A DNA stretch of 64,000 nt from Saccopteryx bilineata. Its lineage: Eukaryota; Chordata; Mammalia; Chiroptera; Emballonuridae. The position numbers and the translations under genes are program-made. A model generated the notes under the pieces. It was not told where the DNA came from and ran no database searches. It worked only from the letters and a program-made list of their open reading frames with translations. Below are positions 1-10,794 of this stretch, one piece after another; position 1 is the first letter of the stretch, and every line of letters starts with the position of its first letter. Where the stretch lies: assembly GCF_036850765.1 (NCBI RefSeq), contig NC_089493.1, positions 132,562,239-132,626,238 on the forward strand, written 5' to 3'.

Positions 1-1427
1 TATGTTTAAAACACTCAACAAAATGGGTATAGAAGGAAAATATCTCAACATAATAAAGGCCATTTATGATAAACCATCACTAAAATCATGTTAAATGGCA
101 TAAAACTGAGAACTTTTCCCCTTAAATCAGGAAAAAGACAGGGTTGTCCACTCAGTCCACTCTTATTTAATGTGGTGCTGGAAGTTCTAGCCAGAGCAAT
201 CAGACAAGAAAAGGAAATAATAGGCATTTGTATTGGAAAAGAAGAAGTAAAGGTATCACTTTTTGCAGATGATATGATCCTATACATCAAAAACCCGAAG
301 GACTCCACAAAAAGATTACTAGAAAGAATAAACCAATAAAGTAAGGTCGCAGGAAACAAAATTAATATACAAAAGTCCATTGCCTTCTTATATGCCCAAA
401 ATGAAACATCAGAAAATGAATTCAAAAAGATAATTCCCTTCATGGTTGCAACAACAAAAATACCTAGGAATAAACATAACAAAAAATGTAAAGGATCTAT
501 ATTATGAAAACACAAAGCATTGTTAAGGGAAATCAAAAAAGATACAATGAAATGGAAAAATATTACTGTTCTTGGATAGGAAGAATAAATATAGTCAAAA
601 TGACCATATTACCCAAAGCAATATACAAATTTAATGCAATTCCCATCAAAATTCCAGTCATTTTTTAAAGAAATGGGACAAAAATTATCAGATTTATATG
701 GAACTATAAAAAATCCCGAATAGCCAAAGCAATTCTAAGTGAAAAGAATGAAGCTGGGGGCATTACAATACCTGACTTCAAATTATATTATAGGGCCACG
801 ACAATCAAAACAGCATGGTATTGGCAGAAAAATAGACACTCAGACCAATGGAATAGAATAGAAAGCCCAGAACTTAAACCACATATATATGGTCAAAAAA
901 TTTTGATAAAGGGGCCAATAACACACCATGGAGAAAAGAAAGCCTTTTCAACAAATGGTGCTGGGAAAACTGGAAAGCCATGTGCAAAAGAATGAAACTC
1001 GACTACAGTTTGTCCCCTTGTACTAAAATTAATTCAAAATTGATTAAAGGCCTAAGTATAAGACCTGAAACAATAAAGTACATAGTAGGAAACATAGGTA
1101 CTAAACTCATGGACCTTGGTTATACAGAGCCCTTTATGAATTTGACTCCAAATGCAAGGGAAGTGAAGGCAAAGATAAACGCATGGGACTACATCAGATC
1201 AAGAAGTTTTTTCACAGCAAGAGAAACTGACAACAAAACAAACAGACAGCCAACTCAGTGGGGGATGATATTTTCAAACAACAGCTCAGATAAGGGCCAA
1301 ATATCCAAAATATACAAAGAACTCATTAAACTCAACAACAAACAAACAATCCAATAGAAAAATGGAAAGAGGACATGAACAGACACTTCTCCCAGGAAGA
1401 AATACAAGTGGCCAACATCCACAGAAA
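1..1427 (+). mobile_element. LINE-1 fragment, ORF2 3' half, older subfamily
   Basis: The segment reads as the RT-to-C-terminal part of L1 ORF2 on the plus strand, beginning before the window. It differs from the other L1s here by many substitutions and indels, so it is an older insertion. Homology stops near 1427, inside the stretch that in the complete copies encodes the Cys-rich C-terminal region, so the 3' UTR and poly-A are missing. No target duplication can be assigned because one end lies outside the window. Confidence 0.85.
31..1427 (+). pseudogene. L1 ORF2 reverse transcriptase/C-terminal remnant
   Basis: Residues translated from 88-339 carry the RT signature [10 protein letters not shown] followed by the catalytic FADDMILY motif, which is the palm core of L1 reverse transcriptase. 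The reading is then broken by stops and frameshifts. Translation recovers in another frame at 980-1357, with sequence typical of the ORF2 C-terminal half. L1 ORF2p normally runs about 1,275 residues; the longest open piece here is 125 residues. The protein would nick DNA and copy L1 RNA by target-primed reverse transcription, but this copy cannot do so. Confidence 0.85.
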
Positions 1428-2074
1428 GTGATTTTTGCAGTTAGTAGGACATAGGGGTGTCCATTTTTTTTCTCACAAAGCTGTTGTGACACCAGTTGCT
1501 TTATGAAAAAATATTTCCTATGATGTAAAGAGAAACCTTTATGGTATAAGAAGAGCTATGAGTTTGCATCTAGTATGGAGGTTCCGTTCCAAGAACTAGG
1601 CTATGTATTCTATTGATAAGGAAAAAGGTTTTGTTGTTTTTTATTTGAAAAGTGATGTAGCATAGTTTGAAATAGGTTGAGGATCTGGGTTCCAGAATAT
1701 AGGTTTCTTTGTTGTTTGCTTTTGATTGTAAAAATACTGAAGCTATGTGAAACTGGTAGATAACAGTGTTCTGTGGTCTCTTAAAAAAAGTGTTTTGAGA
1801 AGAAGTGTATTTTTAGATAGGAATCCATGTTTAATTTTTACCAAAGCAAAAGAATATTTGTTTAGAGGGCAAACACTGGATTGTAGAAAAATAGAAAAAA
1901 GATTGTTAGTGACATTCTGAAATAGTTGTGAAACATTGAATATTGTTAAGTCATGAGGAGATGTAGAGATTCTGATATGACCAGTCTGGTTCATCAGAGA
2001 GTGATTCAGTGTCCAAGGTGTGAGATGTTCTTTGCCTCTTGTGTTTTCTGGGGCATCATCTTAGGCTAAGATCT
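1428..2074. other. No recognisable feature
   Basis: Between the first L1 fragment and the target duplication of the second L1 there is ordinary A+T-rich sequence. I see no open frame above background, no RNA gene and no repeat I can name. Confidence 0.5.
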
Positions 2075-2381
2075 CATTGAACAATTTTTTTAATTAAATT
2101 TAATGCAGTGACATTGATAAATCAGGGTACATATGTTGAGAGAAAATATCTCTAGATTATTTTGACATTTGATTGTGCTGTATACCCCTCCCCCAAAGTT
2201 AAATTGTCTTCTGTCACCTTCTATCTGGTTTTCTTTGTGCCCCTCCCCTCCCCTAATCCCTCTCTCCTTCTTCACTCCCTCCCCCCTCCCCCAACCTCCC
2301 GCCCCTGTTGCCATCACATTCTTGTTCATGTCTCTGAGTCTCATTTTTATGTCCCTTCTATGTATGGATTCATCTTAGTTT

Positions 2382-5300
2382 TTATTTTTCTGATTTACTT
2401 ATTTCACTCCGTATAATGTTGTCAAGGTCCATCCATGTTATTGTAAATGATCCGATGTCATCTTTTCTTATGGCTGAGTAGGATTCCATAGTATATATGT
2501 ACCAAAGCTTTTTAATCCACTCGTCCTCTGATGGACACTTGGGCTGTTTCCAGATCTTCGCTATTGTAAACAATGCCACAAACATGCGGGTGCATTTCTC
2601 CTTTTCAAGCCGTTCTATGGTGTCCTTGGGGTATATTCCTAAAAGTGGGATAGCTGGGTCAAAAGGCAGTTCGATTTTCAGATTTTTGAGGAATCTCCAT
2701 ACTGTTTTCCACAGTGGCTGCACCAGTCTGCATTCCCACCAGCAGTGCAGGAGGGTTCCCTTTTCTCCACATCCTCGCCAGCACTTATTCTGTGTTGTTT
2801 TGTTGATAAGCGCCATTCTGACTGGTGTGAGGTGATATCTCATTGTGGTTTTAATTTGCATTTTTCTAATGATTAGTGATGTTGAGCATTTTTTTATATG
2901 CCTATTGGCCATCTGTATATCCTCTTTGGAGAAGTGTCTATTCATCTCTTTTGCCCATTTTTGGATTGGGTTGTTTGTCTTCCTGGTGTTGAGTTTTACA
3001 AGTTCTTTATAAATTTTGGTTATTAACCCCTTATCAGACGTATTGTCAAATATGTTCTCCCATTGTGTAGTTTGTCTTTTTATTCTGTTCTTGTTGTCTT
3101 TAGCTGTGCAAAAGATTTTTAGTTTGATATAGTCCCATTTGTTTATCCTGTCTTTTATTTCACTTCCCCGTGGAGATAAATCAGCAAATATATTGCTGCG
3201 AGAGATGTTGGAGAGCTTACTGCCTATGTTTTCTTCTAAGATGCTTATGGTTTCACAGTTACATTTAAGTCTTTTATCCATTTTGAGTTTATTTTTGTGA
3301 GTGGTGTAAGCTGGTGATCTAGTTTCATTTTTTTGCAGGTAGCTGTCCAATTTTCCCAACACCATTTGTTAAAGAGGATGTCTTTACTCCATTGTATTTC
3401 TTTACCTCCTTTGTCAAATATCAGTTGTCCATAGAACTGTGGGTTTATTTCTGGGTTCTCTGTTCTGTTCCATTGATCTATATGCCTGTTCTTATGCCAG
3501 TACCAGGCTATTTTGAGTACAATGGCCTTGTAGTATAACATGATATCAGGAAGTGTGATACCTTCCACTTTATTCTTCTTTTTTAAGATTGCTGAGGCTA
3601 TTCGTGTCCTCTTTTGGTTCCATATAAATTTTTGGAATATGTGTTCTATATCTTTGAAGTATGTCATTGGTATTTTAATTGGTATTGCGTTGAATTTATA
3701 GATTGCTTTGGGTAATATAGACATTTGAATGATGTTTATTCTTCCTAACCATGAGCACGGTATATGCTTCCACTTGTTTGTATCTTCCTTGATTTCTTTT
3801 ATCAATGCTTTGTAATTTTCCGAGTACAAGTCTTTAGTCTCCTTGGTTAAGTTTACTCCTAGGTACTTTATTTTTTTGGTTGTAATTGTGAAGGGGATTG
3901 TTTCCTTAATTTCTCTTTCTGACTGTTCATTGTTGGTGTATAAAAATGCTTCTGATTTCTGAGTATTGATTTTATATCCTGCCACTTTGCTGAATTTATT
4001 TATCAGGTCCAGTAGTTTTTTGACTGAGACTTTAGGGTTTTCTATATACAATATCATATCATCTGCAAATAATGATAGTTTTACTTCTTCTTTTCCAACT
4101 TGAATGCCTTTTATTTCTTCTTCTTGTCTGATTGCTGTGACTAGGACTTCCAGGACTATGTTAAATAAGAGTGGTGAAAGGGGGCACCCCTGCCTTGTTC
4201 CTGATCTTAAGGGGATTGCTTTTAATTTTTTCCCATTGAGTATGATGTTGGCTGTGGGTTTCTCATAGATGGCTTTTATCATGTTCAGGTATGTTCCCTG
4301 TATTCCCACTTTACTGAGAGTTTTGATCATGAATGGGTGCTGGATTTTATCAAATGCTTTTTCTGCATCTATTGAAATCATCATATGGTTTTTCTCCTTC
4401 TTTTTGTTTATGTGATGAATCACATTGATTGATTTACGAATATTGTACCAGCCTTGCCTCCCCAGAATAAATCCCACTGGATCATGGTGTATGATTTTTT
4501 CCATATATTGTTGGATCTGGTTTGCTAATATTTTGTTGAGGATTTTATCATCTATATTCATCAGAGATATTGGCCTATAATTTTCTTTCTTTGTGTTGTC
4601 TTTGCCTGGTTTTGGAATCAGAATTATGCTCTCCTCATAAAAGAAGCTTGGAAGTCTTCCTTCCTCTTGAATTTTTTGAAATAGCTTGAGAAGGATAGGA
4701 GTTAGTTCTTCTTTGAATATTTGGTAGAATTCCGTTGTGAAGCCATCGGGCCCTGGACTTTTCTTTGTTGGGAGTTTTTTGATAACTGTTTCGATCTCAT
4801 TTGTTGTAATCGGTCTGTTTAGGTTTTCTGATTCTTCCAGATTGATTTTTGGAAGATTGTATGTTTCAAGGAATTTGTCCATTTCATCTAGGTTGTCTAG
4901 TTTTTTGGCATACAGTTCTTCATAGTATTTTCTTACAATATTTTGTATTTCTGTTGTGTCAATTGTTATTTCTCCTCTCTCATTTCTAATTTTATTTATT
5001 TGAGTCCTCTCTTTTTCCTGGTGAGTCTACTTAAGGGTTCATCAATCTTGTTTGCCTTTTCAAAGAACCAGCTCCTAGTTTCATTGATCCTCTGTATTGT
5101 TTCTTTAGCCTCTATGTCATTTATTTCTGCTCTGATATTTATTATTTCCTTTCTTCTACTACATTTGGGCTTTACTTGCTGTTCTTTTTCTAATTCTTTT
5201 AGATGCAGGGTTAAGTTGTTTATTTGAGCTTTTTCTAGCTTATCAAAGTGTGCCTGTAGTGCTATGAACTTCCCTCTCAGCACTGCTTTCGCTGTGTCCC

Positions 5301-6158
5301 ATAAATTTTGAGTTGTTGTATGCTCATTGTCATTCGTTTCTAGGAATTTTTTTATTTCTTCTTTGATCTCATTCTTAATCCATTCATTATTTAACACCCT
5401 GCTATTTAGTTTCCATGTGTTTGAGAATTTTTGAGCTTTTCTGCTGTGATTCATTTCTAGTTTCATGCCGTTGTGATCGGAGAAAGTGCTTGATATGATT
5501 TCAGTCTTTTTAAATTTGTTGAGAGCACTTTTGTGCCCTAACATTTGGTCTATCCTAGAGAATGTACCATGAGCACTTGAAAAGAATGTATATTCTGCTG
5601 CTTTAGGGTGAAAGGATCTGAAGATATCTATTAAATCGAGTTGATCTAGTGTTTCCAATAAGTCTGCTGTTTCTTTGTTAATTTTCTTTCTTGAGGATCT
5701 ATCTAGTGATGTTAGTGGGGTATTGAAATCCCTGCTATTATAGTATTGCTGTTGATCTCGCCCTTTAAATCCATCAAAATCTGTTTTATATATTTAGGTG
5801 CTCCTATATTAAGTGCATAGATATTTATAATAGTTATATCTTCCTGTTGGATTACTCCCTTTATCATTATGTAGTGGCCCTCTTTATCTCTTACTATATC
5901 CTTTGTTTTAAAGTCCAATTTGTCTGATATAAGTATTGCTACCCCAGCTTTTTTTTCATTTCCGTTTTCATGAAATGTTTTTTTCCATCCTTTTACCTTC
6001 AATCTATGTGTGTCTTTTGTTCTAAGGTGTGTCTCTTGTAGACAACATATGTATGGGTCCTGTTTTCTTATCCACGCAGCTACCCTATGTCTTTTGATTG
6101 GATCATTTAATCCATTTACATTTAAGGTTATTATTGATATGTAGTTGTTTATTGCCAT
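2382..6158 (-). pseudogene. L1 ORF2 (endonuclease-RT), frameshifted
   Basis: The start at 6158 follows ORF1 by about 60 bp, as in other L1s. The first block (6158-5712) is the apurinic/apyrimidinic-type endonuclease domain, with the N-terminal LNVNGLN and the catalytic QETH motif visible. The next block (5658-4996) holds the rest of the endonuclease and the linker. The 545-residue block 4882-3245 is reverse transcriptase, with [10 protein letters not shown] and FADDMILY. The last block (3365-2382) is the C-terminal domain with the [18 protein letters not shown] zinc-knuckle-like cluster. At least three frame changes separate the blocks. The intact enzyme nicks target DNA and reverse transcribes L1 RNA in the nucleus; this copy is broken. 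Confidence 0.92.
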
Positions 6159-6216
6159 TTTCTTCTTTAAAGGTGTATTCCTTTTTTTGCTATATCCTTT
6201 TCCAACTTTGATCTGT

Positions 6217-7123
6217 TTACAACATGCCCCTTAACATTTCTTGCAGCATTGGTTTGGTTGTAATGAATTCCTTGAGTTGTTTTTTGTCTGGGAAGCTTTT
6301 TATTTCTCCTTCAATTTTAAACGATAGCCTTGCTGGATAAAGTAGTCTTGGTTGTAGGTTCTTGTTCTGCATTACTTTGAATATTTCTTGCCATTCCCTT
6401 CTGGCCTCAAGTGTTTCTGTTGAGAAGTCAGATGTCATCCTTATGGGGGCTCCTTTGTAGGTGATAACTTTTTTTTCTCTAGCAACTTTTAATATTTTCT
6501 CTTTATTGCTTAGCTTTGGTATTTTAATTATGATGTGTCTTGGTGTAGGTTTCTTTGGGTTTCTCTTTAATGGAGTTCTCTGTGCTTCTTGGACTTGTGA
6601 GAGTTTCTCTTGCATTAATTTAGGGAAGTTTTCAGTTATGATATGATTGAACAAAGTCTCTATCCCTTGTTCTTTTTCTTCTTCTTCAGGAACCCCTATG
6701 ATGTGGATGTTATTTCTCTTCATGTTGTCACAGAGCTCTCTAAGTGTTTCCTCTGACTTTTTGAGTCTCTTTTCTCTTTTCTTCTCTGCTTTCATTCCAG
6801 TTGTCCTCCAACTCACTGATTCGATCCTCAGCTGTATCCATCCTGTTTTTAATTCCTTCCATTGTGGTCTTCATTTCTGATATTGTATTTATCATCTCTG
6901 ACTGATTCTTTTTTAATATTTCAATATCCTTTTTTATACTTGCTATTTCTTTATTTAGGTTTTCAAACTGCCCCTCCATTGTTGTTCTACGATCCCTAAG
7001 CATCCTTACAATCATTATTTTGAACTCCGCATCTGGAAGTTTGATTATTTCCATTTCATTGAGCTCATCTCTCAAAGGTGTCTCTTGTGGTTTCATTTGG
7101 GTTGCACTCCTTTGTCTTCTCAT
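6217..7123 (-). pseudogene. L1 ORF1 RNA-binding protein, frameshifted
   Basis: ORF1p forms a trimer that coats L1 RNA. The first frame (7123-6740) starts with ATG at the usual place and contains a heptad-rich coiled coil (residues about 40-110). The second frame (6816-6217) continues from the end of the coiled coil into the RRM and C-terminal domain, shown by the NIHIIGVPEEEE motif near its start. The overlap of about 75 bp in different frames marks a single frameshift. The combined length of about 300 residues is normal for a mammalian ORF1p. Confidence 0.88.
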
Positions 7124-8031
7124 AATGGTGTTTTATTTATAGAGTAGGTTGAGTCTAGGCTTGGTGTTGTCTGCCTCCAGTTTTCAGTTATGTTATTTCT
7201 AGGTCTTCTTGGGTTGGTATCAGCTATTATTTGTAATCCACTTTTGGATTTGGGCAGCTTTGAAGTCTTGATTTGTTTATTTTCTTAACAGGTGATTGTC
7301 TTGTTTGCTGATCTCAGCAGGGGGCTTCCTTGAAACTGTAACCAGGAATGCTGTGGGTGTAACCTGAGATGCTGAAGGTCTCTTCCACCAACTAATCTCA
7401 CTGGGGGCAGGGTTTTTTCTCAGCTTCAGTAGGGGGAGGTGTATCTCAGATCTCCATGGAGACCTGAGTTACTGCCCCTCCTCCCCACTTCTTGCTTTCA
7501 GCTGTGTCTTTTTGCGCTGATTGGAGCTGGATAGATGTCCGGAGATCTCTGATCCAGAAGCACTTCAGCTCTGTTTTGTGAAAGGTTCTGTCCCTCCCCC
7601 AGCTATGGCTGCCTCCAGCACGAATGAGTCAGCTTTTTTATTTCATTTCTTGCATACCTTAGCCCCTCACAGTCTGTCCCTTTCCTTGTCCTTTCCACTT
7701 GGGTGATAAGCTGGTCTTTTCAACCCACCTTGCTCCCTGGTCGCCAGGTAAGTGGCTGTGAGCAGTAGTTTCTGCTCTTTTTCCTTTGTGAAATCCTCTC
7801 TGGGCTCTCAGCCTCACCCCCCCTTTTGTTCCTGTAAGCAGAGGAGATTCAGGCACTCCTTACCAGGATTATTGTGGCTTCCTCTTTGCTCCTTTGTTTT
7901 TGAGAGCTGTTCTTGCAGTTCAGTGTTGGTTTTTCATGCTGATTTTTCCTAAATTGATTTGTATTCCAGTTTGGTGTTGAGAGCTGGGCGTCTGTGAGTC
8001 CGCCTACTCTGCTACCATCTTCCAATATCAT
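7124..8031 (-). promoter_or_regulatory. L1 5' UTR with internal promoter region
   Basis: About 900 bp lies between the target duplication at 8032 and the ORF1 start codon at 7123. It is non-coding, G+C-richer than the body of the element and closely resembles the 5' end of the third L1 (about 46690-47643). In L1s this region drives transcription from base 1. I infer promoter function from position only. Confidence 0.6.
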
Positions 8032-8046
8032 CACTGAACAATTTTT

Positions 8047-8165
8047 GAAGATGGTTTGAAATTGTTTTTTTCTCAGGTGTCTGCTTCCAGGTGGGTAGGT
8101 CAATCAAGAGAGTCAGCATTTGTGATGTAAGATTTCAATTGATGTGCTGTTTGTATTCTACATTT
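8047..8165. other. Short host spacer between two L1s
   Basis: About 120 bp of A+T-rich sequence separates the right target duplication of the first complete L1 from the 3' end of the next. No feature is visible. Confidence 0.5.
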
Positions 8166-8944
8166 TTTATCTTATTTTTATTAATTTTAATGCAGTGATA
8201 TCGATAAATCAGGGTACATATGTTCCAAGAAAACATCTCCAGATTATTTTGACCTTTGATTATGCTGCATACCACCCAAAGTCAAATCGTCATCTGTCAC
8301 CTTCTATCTGGTTTTCTTTGTGCCCCTCCCCTCCCCCCACCCCCTCCCTCTTTTTCCTCGCCCCTTCCCCACCCCTCCACCCCACTCCCTGTTACCATCA
8401 CATTCTTGTCCATGTCTCTAAGTCTCATTTTTATGTCCCATATATGCATGGGTTCATATAGTTCTTAGTTTTTTCTGATTTACTTATTTCACTCCATGTA
8501 ATGTTATCAAGGTCCATCCATGTTATTGTAAATGATCCGATGTCATCACTTCTTATGGCTGAGTAGTGCCGGGGTTCAGCCCCGGGGGGGATCCAGCGGT
8601 CCCACAGGAAGAGACGGCGTCGGCAAAATCGAGTGAGAGAGCCGAATTCTTTTCTTTCTCTTTATTCTCTTGTTAGCATTTACTGCCAGGCATCTCCGCC
8701 AATGGCTGGTCTAACTTTACTTTTTATGCACACACACTAAGTTACAATCACATGGTATTTTGAATACATCATTGTTTTAGTTTCACTATGGTTACATATT
8801 TCCAGATAACAGTTAATTCATATCTATAAGCTACAAGTCTGGTGGTAAGTTATTCAAAGTACAGTTATACAATAACTTGAATAGTAATAACAATATCGGT
8901 ACAAACTTCTAAAAGATTAGTACTAATTAATAACTCTATTTTAC

Positions 8945-9379
8945 TGTTGTTGTGAGTCAAGGGCGCAGAAAGAGATAGTAGACAAAATCATCAAGGACTA
9001 GCAAAGGACCACCGCTTGCTCAGGCAAATAGCCTTGAGTTAATGTACTGTCCTAATTCTTTTTTCACAAGACTACAAAAGGCTTGCTATTTAAGAAACTG
9101 ACATAGTATTAAGAGTAATTTTTACTTAAAGATACATAGAGTGCACCTGCAAGATAGCTAGTAGCAACATAATATCAGAAGGCATTAGTTGCTATTGCTG
9201 CTATGAATCCCACCACATTCCTCTCCTTATTCTTGGAAAATACAAAAATCTCATGAGAATGTTTTACTCAGAAAAGCCCAGCAACTGCCTTCAGTGACAA
9301 AACAAGTCTTTTAACAAAACATTCTTTACTAGCCAGCTGCACTCCTATCCAAGGCCACGTAGCAGGCCACTCCACTACA
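8945..9379 (-). mobile_element. Second solo LTR nested inside the first
   Basis: This stretch is missing from the related LTR at 52589-53635 and matches the whole free-standing element 61365-61854 end to end (TGTAG... to ...CAACAACA in sense). Flanking hexamers TTTTAC (8939-8944) and CTTAAC (9380-9385) agree at 4 of 6 positions, consistent with an aged 6-bp duplication. The sense is the same as that of the surrounding LTR. The alternative is that it belonged to the outer LTR and was lost from the 52.6-kb copy, but the independent copy with its own duplication at 61.4 kb argues against that. Confidence 0.75.
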
Positions 9380-9750
9380 CTTAACCTAAGATTTTAATGT
9401 CTAGTTAAACTTTATTCATTTACTATATTCATACACTAGTTAAGTTCTAACTTTATTCTTTCTAACATGATTAATAAAAAGAAATTCTCCTACAAACTTA
9501 ACCCTTTATGAGGGATATCATAGCCAGCCTCTTATATTTATGAGCCCAGTTCAAGGGGTTTACAGGCTTTTCTGTGGAACTTACACCTTCTGTCTCATTT
9601 CCAAAGAAATTACTACAAATCTACAGGGAAAGCATGGTACTATTATCCCTGTGCTACAAATAATAGCACACACCCAGAAAAGGGGGGATATAAGGACAGA
9701 TTAATTCAAAAAGGTCAAAGGGGGAAGTATTGTTGTGCCTTTCCTTTGTG

Positions 9751-9983
9751 GTGACTTTGTCACCCCGCAGCCATTGGTCTTCACTGCAGTGGCTTTGTCA
9801 CCCCACAGCCATTGGTCTTCTTTGCTGTGACTTTGTCAATCAGCAGTTTTTGATCTTCTTCTGCTGTGATCTTGTCAGCCAGCAGTTGTGGGTCTTCTCC
9901 TGCTGTGACCTTGTCAGCCAGCAGTTGTGGGTCTTCTCCTGCTGTGACCTTGTCAGCCAGCAGTCGTTGATCGGCTCCTGACA
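9751..9983 (-). repeat. Tandem repeat of 38-39 bp in LTR U3
   Basis: Six successive units of 38-39 bp, each built around GTGAC(C/T)TTGTCA on the plus strand, occupy the 5' end of the LTR in sense orientation. The two most similar neighbours are nearly identical. The related LTR at 52.6 kb has about three units. Repeats at this place in retroviral LTRs are often enhancer arrays; that function is inference here. Confidence 0.85.
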
Positions 9984-10473
9984 GAGTAGTATTCCATAGT
10001 ATATATGTACCAAAGCTTTTTAATCCACTTGTCCTCTGACGGACACTTGGGCTGTTTCCAGATCTTTGCTATTGTGAGCAATGCTGCTATAAACATGGGG
10101 GTGCATTTCTCCTTCTGGAACCGTTCTATGGTGTCCTTGGGGTATATTCCTAAAAGTGGGATGGCTGGGTCTAAAGGCAGTTCGATTTTCAATTTTTTGA
10201 GGAATCTCCATACTGTTTTCCACAGAGGCTTTACCAGTCTGCATTCCCACCAGCAGTGTAAGAGGGTTTCCTTTTCTCCACATCCTCACCAGCACTTATT
10301 CTGTGTGTTTTGTTGATGAGCGCCATTCTGACTGGTGTGAGGTGATATCTCATTGTGGTCTTAATTTGCATTTCTCTAATGATTAGTGATGTTGAGCATT
10401 TTTTCATATGCATATTGGCCATCTGTATATCCTCTTTGGAGAAGTGTCTATTCATTTCTTTTGCCCATTTTTT

Positions 10474-10794
10474 TTCTCTTACAGAGACAGAGAGAGAGAT
10501 AGACAGGGACAGACAGACAGGAACAAAGAGATGAGAAGCATCAATCATTAGTTTTTCATTGCGCATTGCAACATTTTAGTAGTTCATTGATTGCTTTCTC
10601 ATATGTGCCTTGAATGCGGGCCTTCAGCAGACCAAGTAACCCCTTGCTTGAGCCAGTGACCTTGGGATCAAGCTGGTGAGCTTTTGCTCAAACCAGATGA
10701 GCCCACGCTCAAGCTGGTGACCTCAGGGTCCTGAACCTGGGTCTTCCGCATCCCAGTCCACACCTTTACCCACTGCGCCACCACGTGGTCTGGC
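10474..10794 (-). mobile_element. tRNA-derived SINE inserted in L1
   Basis: On the minus strand it begins with a tRNA-like head (GTGGCGCAGTGGGTAAAG, B-box-like GGTTCAGGACCC) and ends in a pyrimidine/A-rich tail. A 17-bp duplication (10457-10473 and 10795-10811, one mismatch) brackets it, and L1 sequence resumes on the right. The body with repeated CTCAAGC...GTGACC blocks is the same family as the SINEs at 34579-35047 and 61960-62360. Confidence 0.85.

Larger units (their letters stand above)
2091..8031 (-). mobile_element. Full-length LINE-1, minus strand, inactivated
   Basis: All L1 parts occur in order on the minus strand: 5' UTR (about 8031-7124), ORF1 (7123-6217), a short spacer, ORF2 (6158-2382) and a 3' UTR with a G-rich purine tract (plus-strand pyrimidines at 2239-2309) ending in a short A/T tail. 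A duplication of about 15 bp, CATTGAACAATTTTT at 2075-2089 and CACTGAACAATTTTT at 8032-8046, brackets the element with one mismatch, as expected for target-primed insertion. Length is about 5.9 kb, the normal full length. Both ORFs carry frameshifts, so it is not autonomous now. Confidence 0.92.
8567..9983 (-). mobile_element. Solo LTR, class II (IAP/ERVK-like), with a nested LTR
   Basis: Read on the minus strand, the element starts TGTCAGGAGCC and ends in CCCCGGCA, so it has TG...CA ends. A 6-bp duplication GAGTAG (8561-8566 and 9984-9989) interrupts the L1, whose sequence resumes exactly. A TATA-like CATAAAAAG lies near 8722-8732 and a poly-A signal (plus-strand TTTATT) at 8661-8666. The 6-bp duplication and the start sequence suggest a betaretrovirus-like (class II) family. 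It aligns with the LTR at 52589-53635 except for an extra internal 435 bp at 8945-9379, treated as a separate LTR. Confidence 0.88.

Noticed and set aside
9730..9981. Repetitive protein with CCDLVSQQ repeats
   Set aside because: It is a translation of the U3 tandem repeats of an LTR, not a gene.
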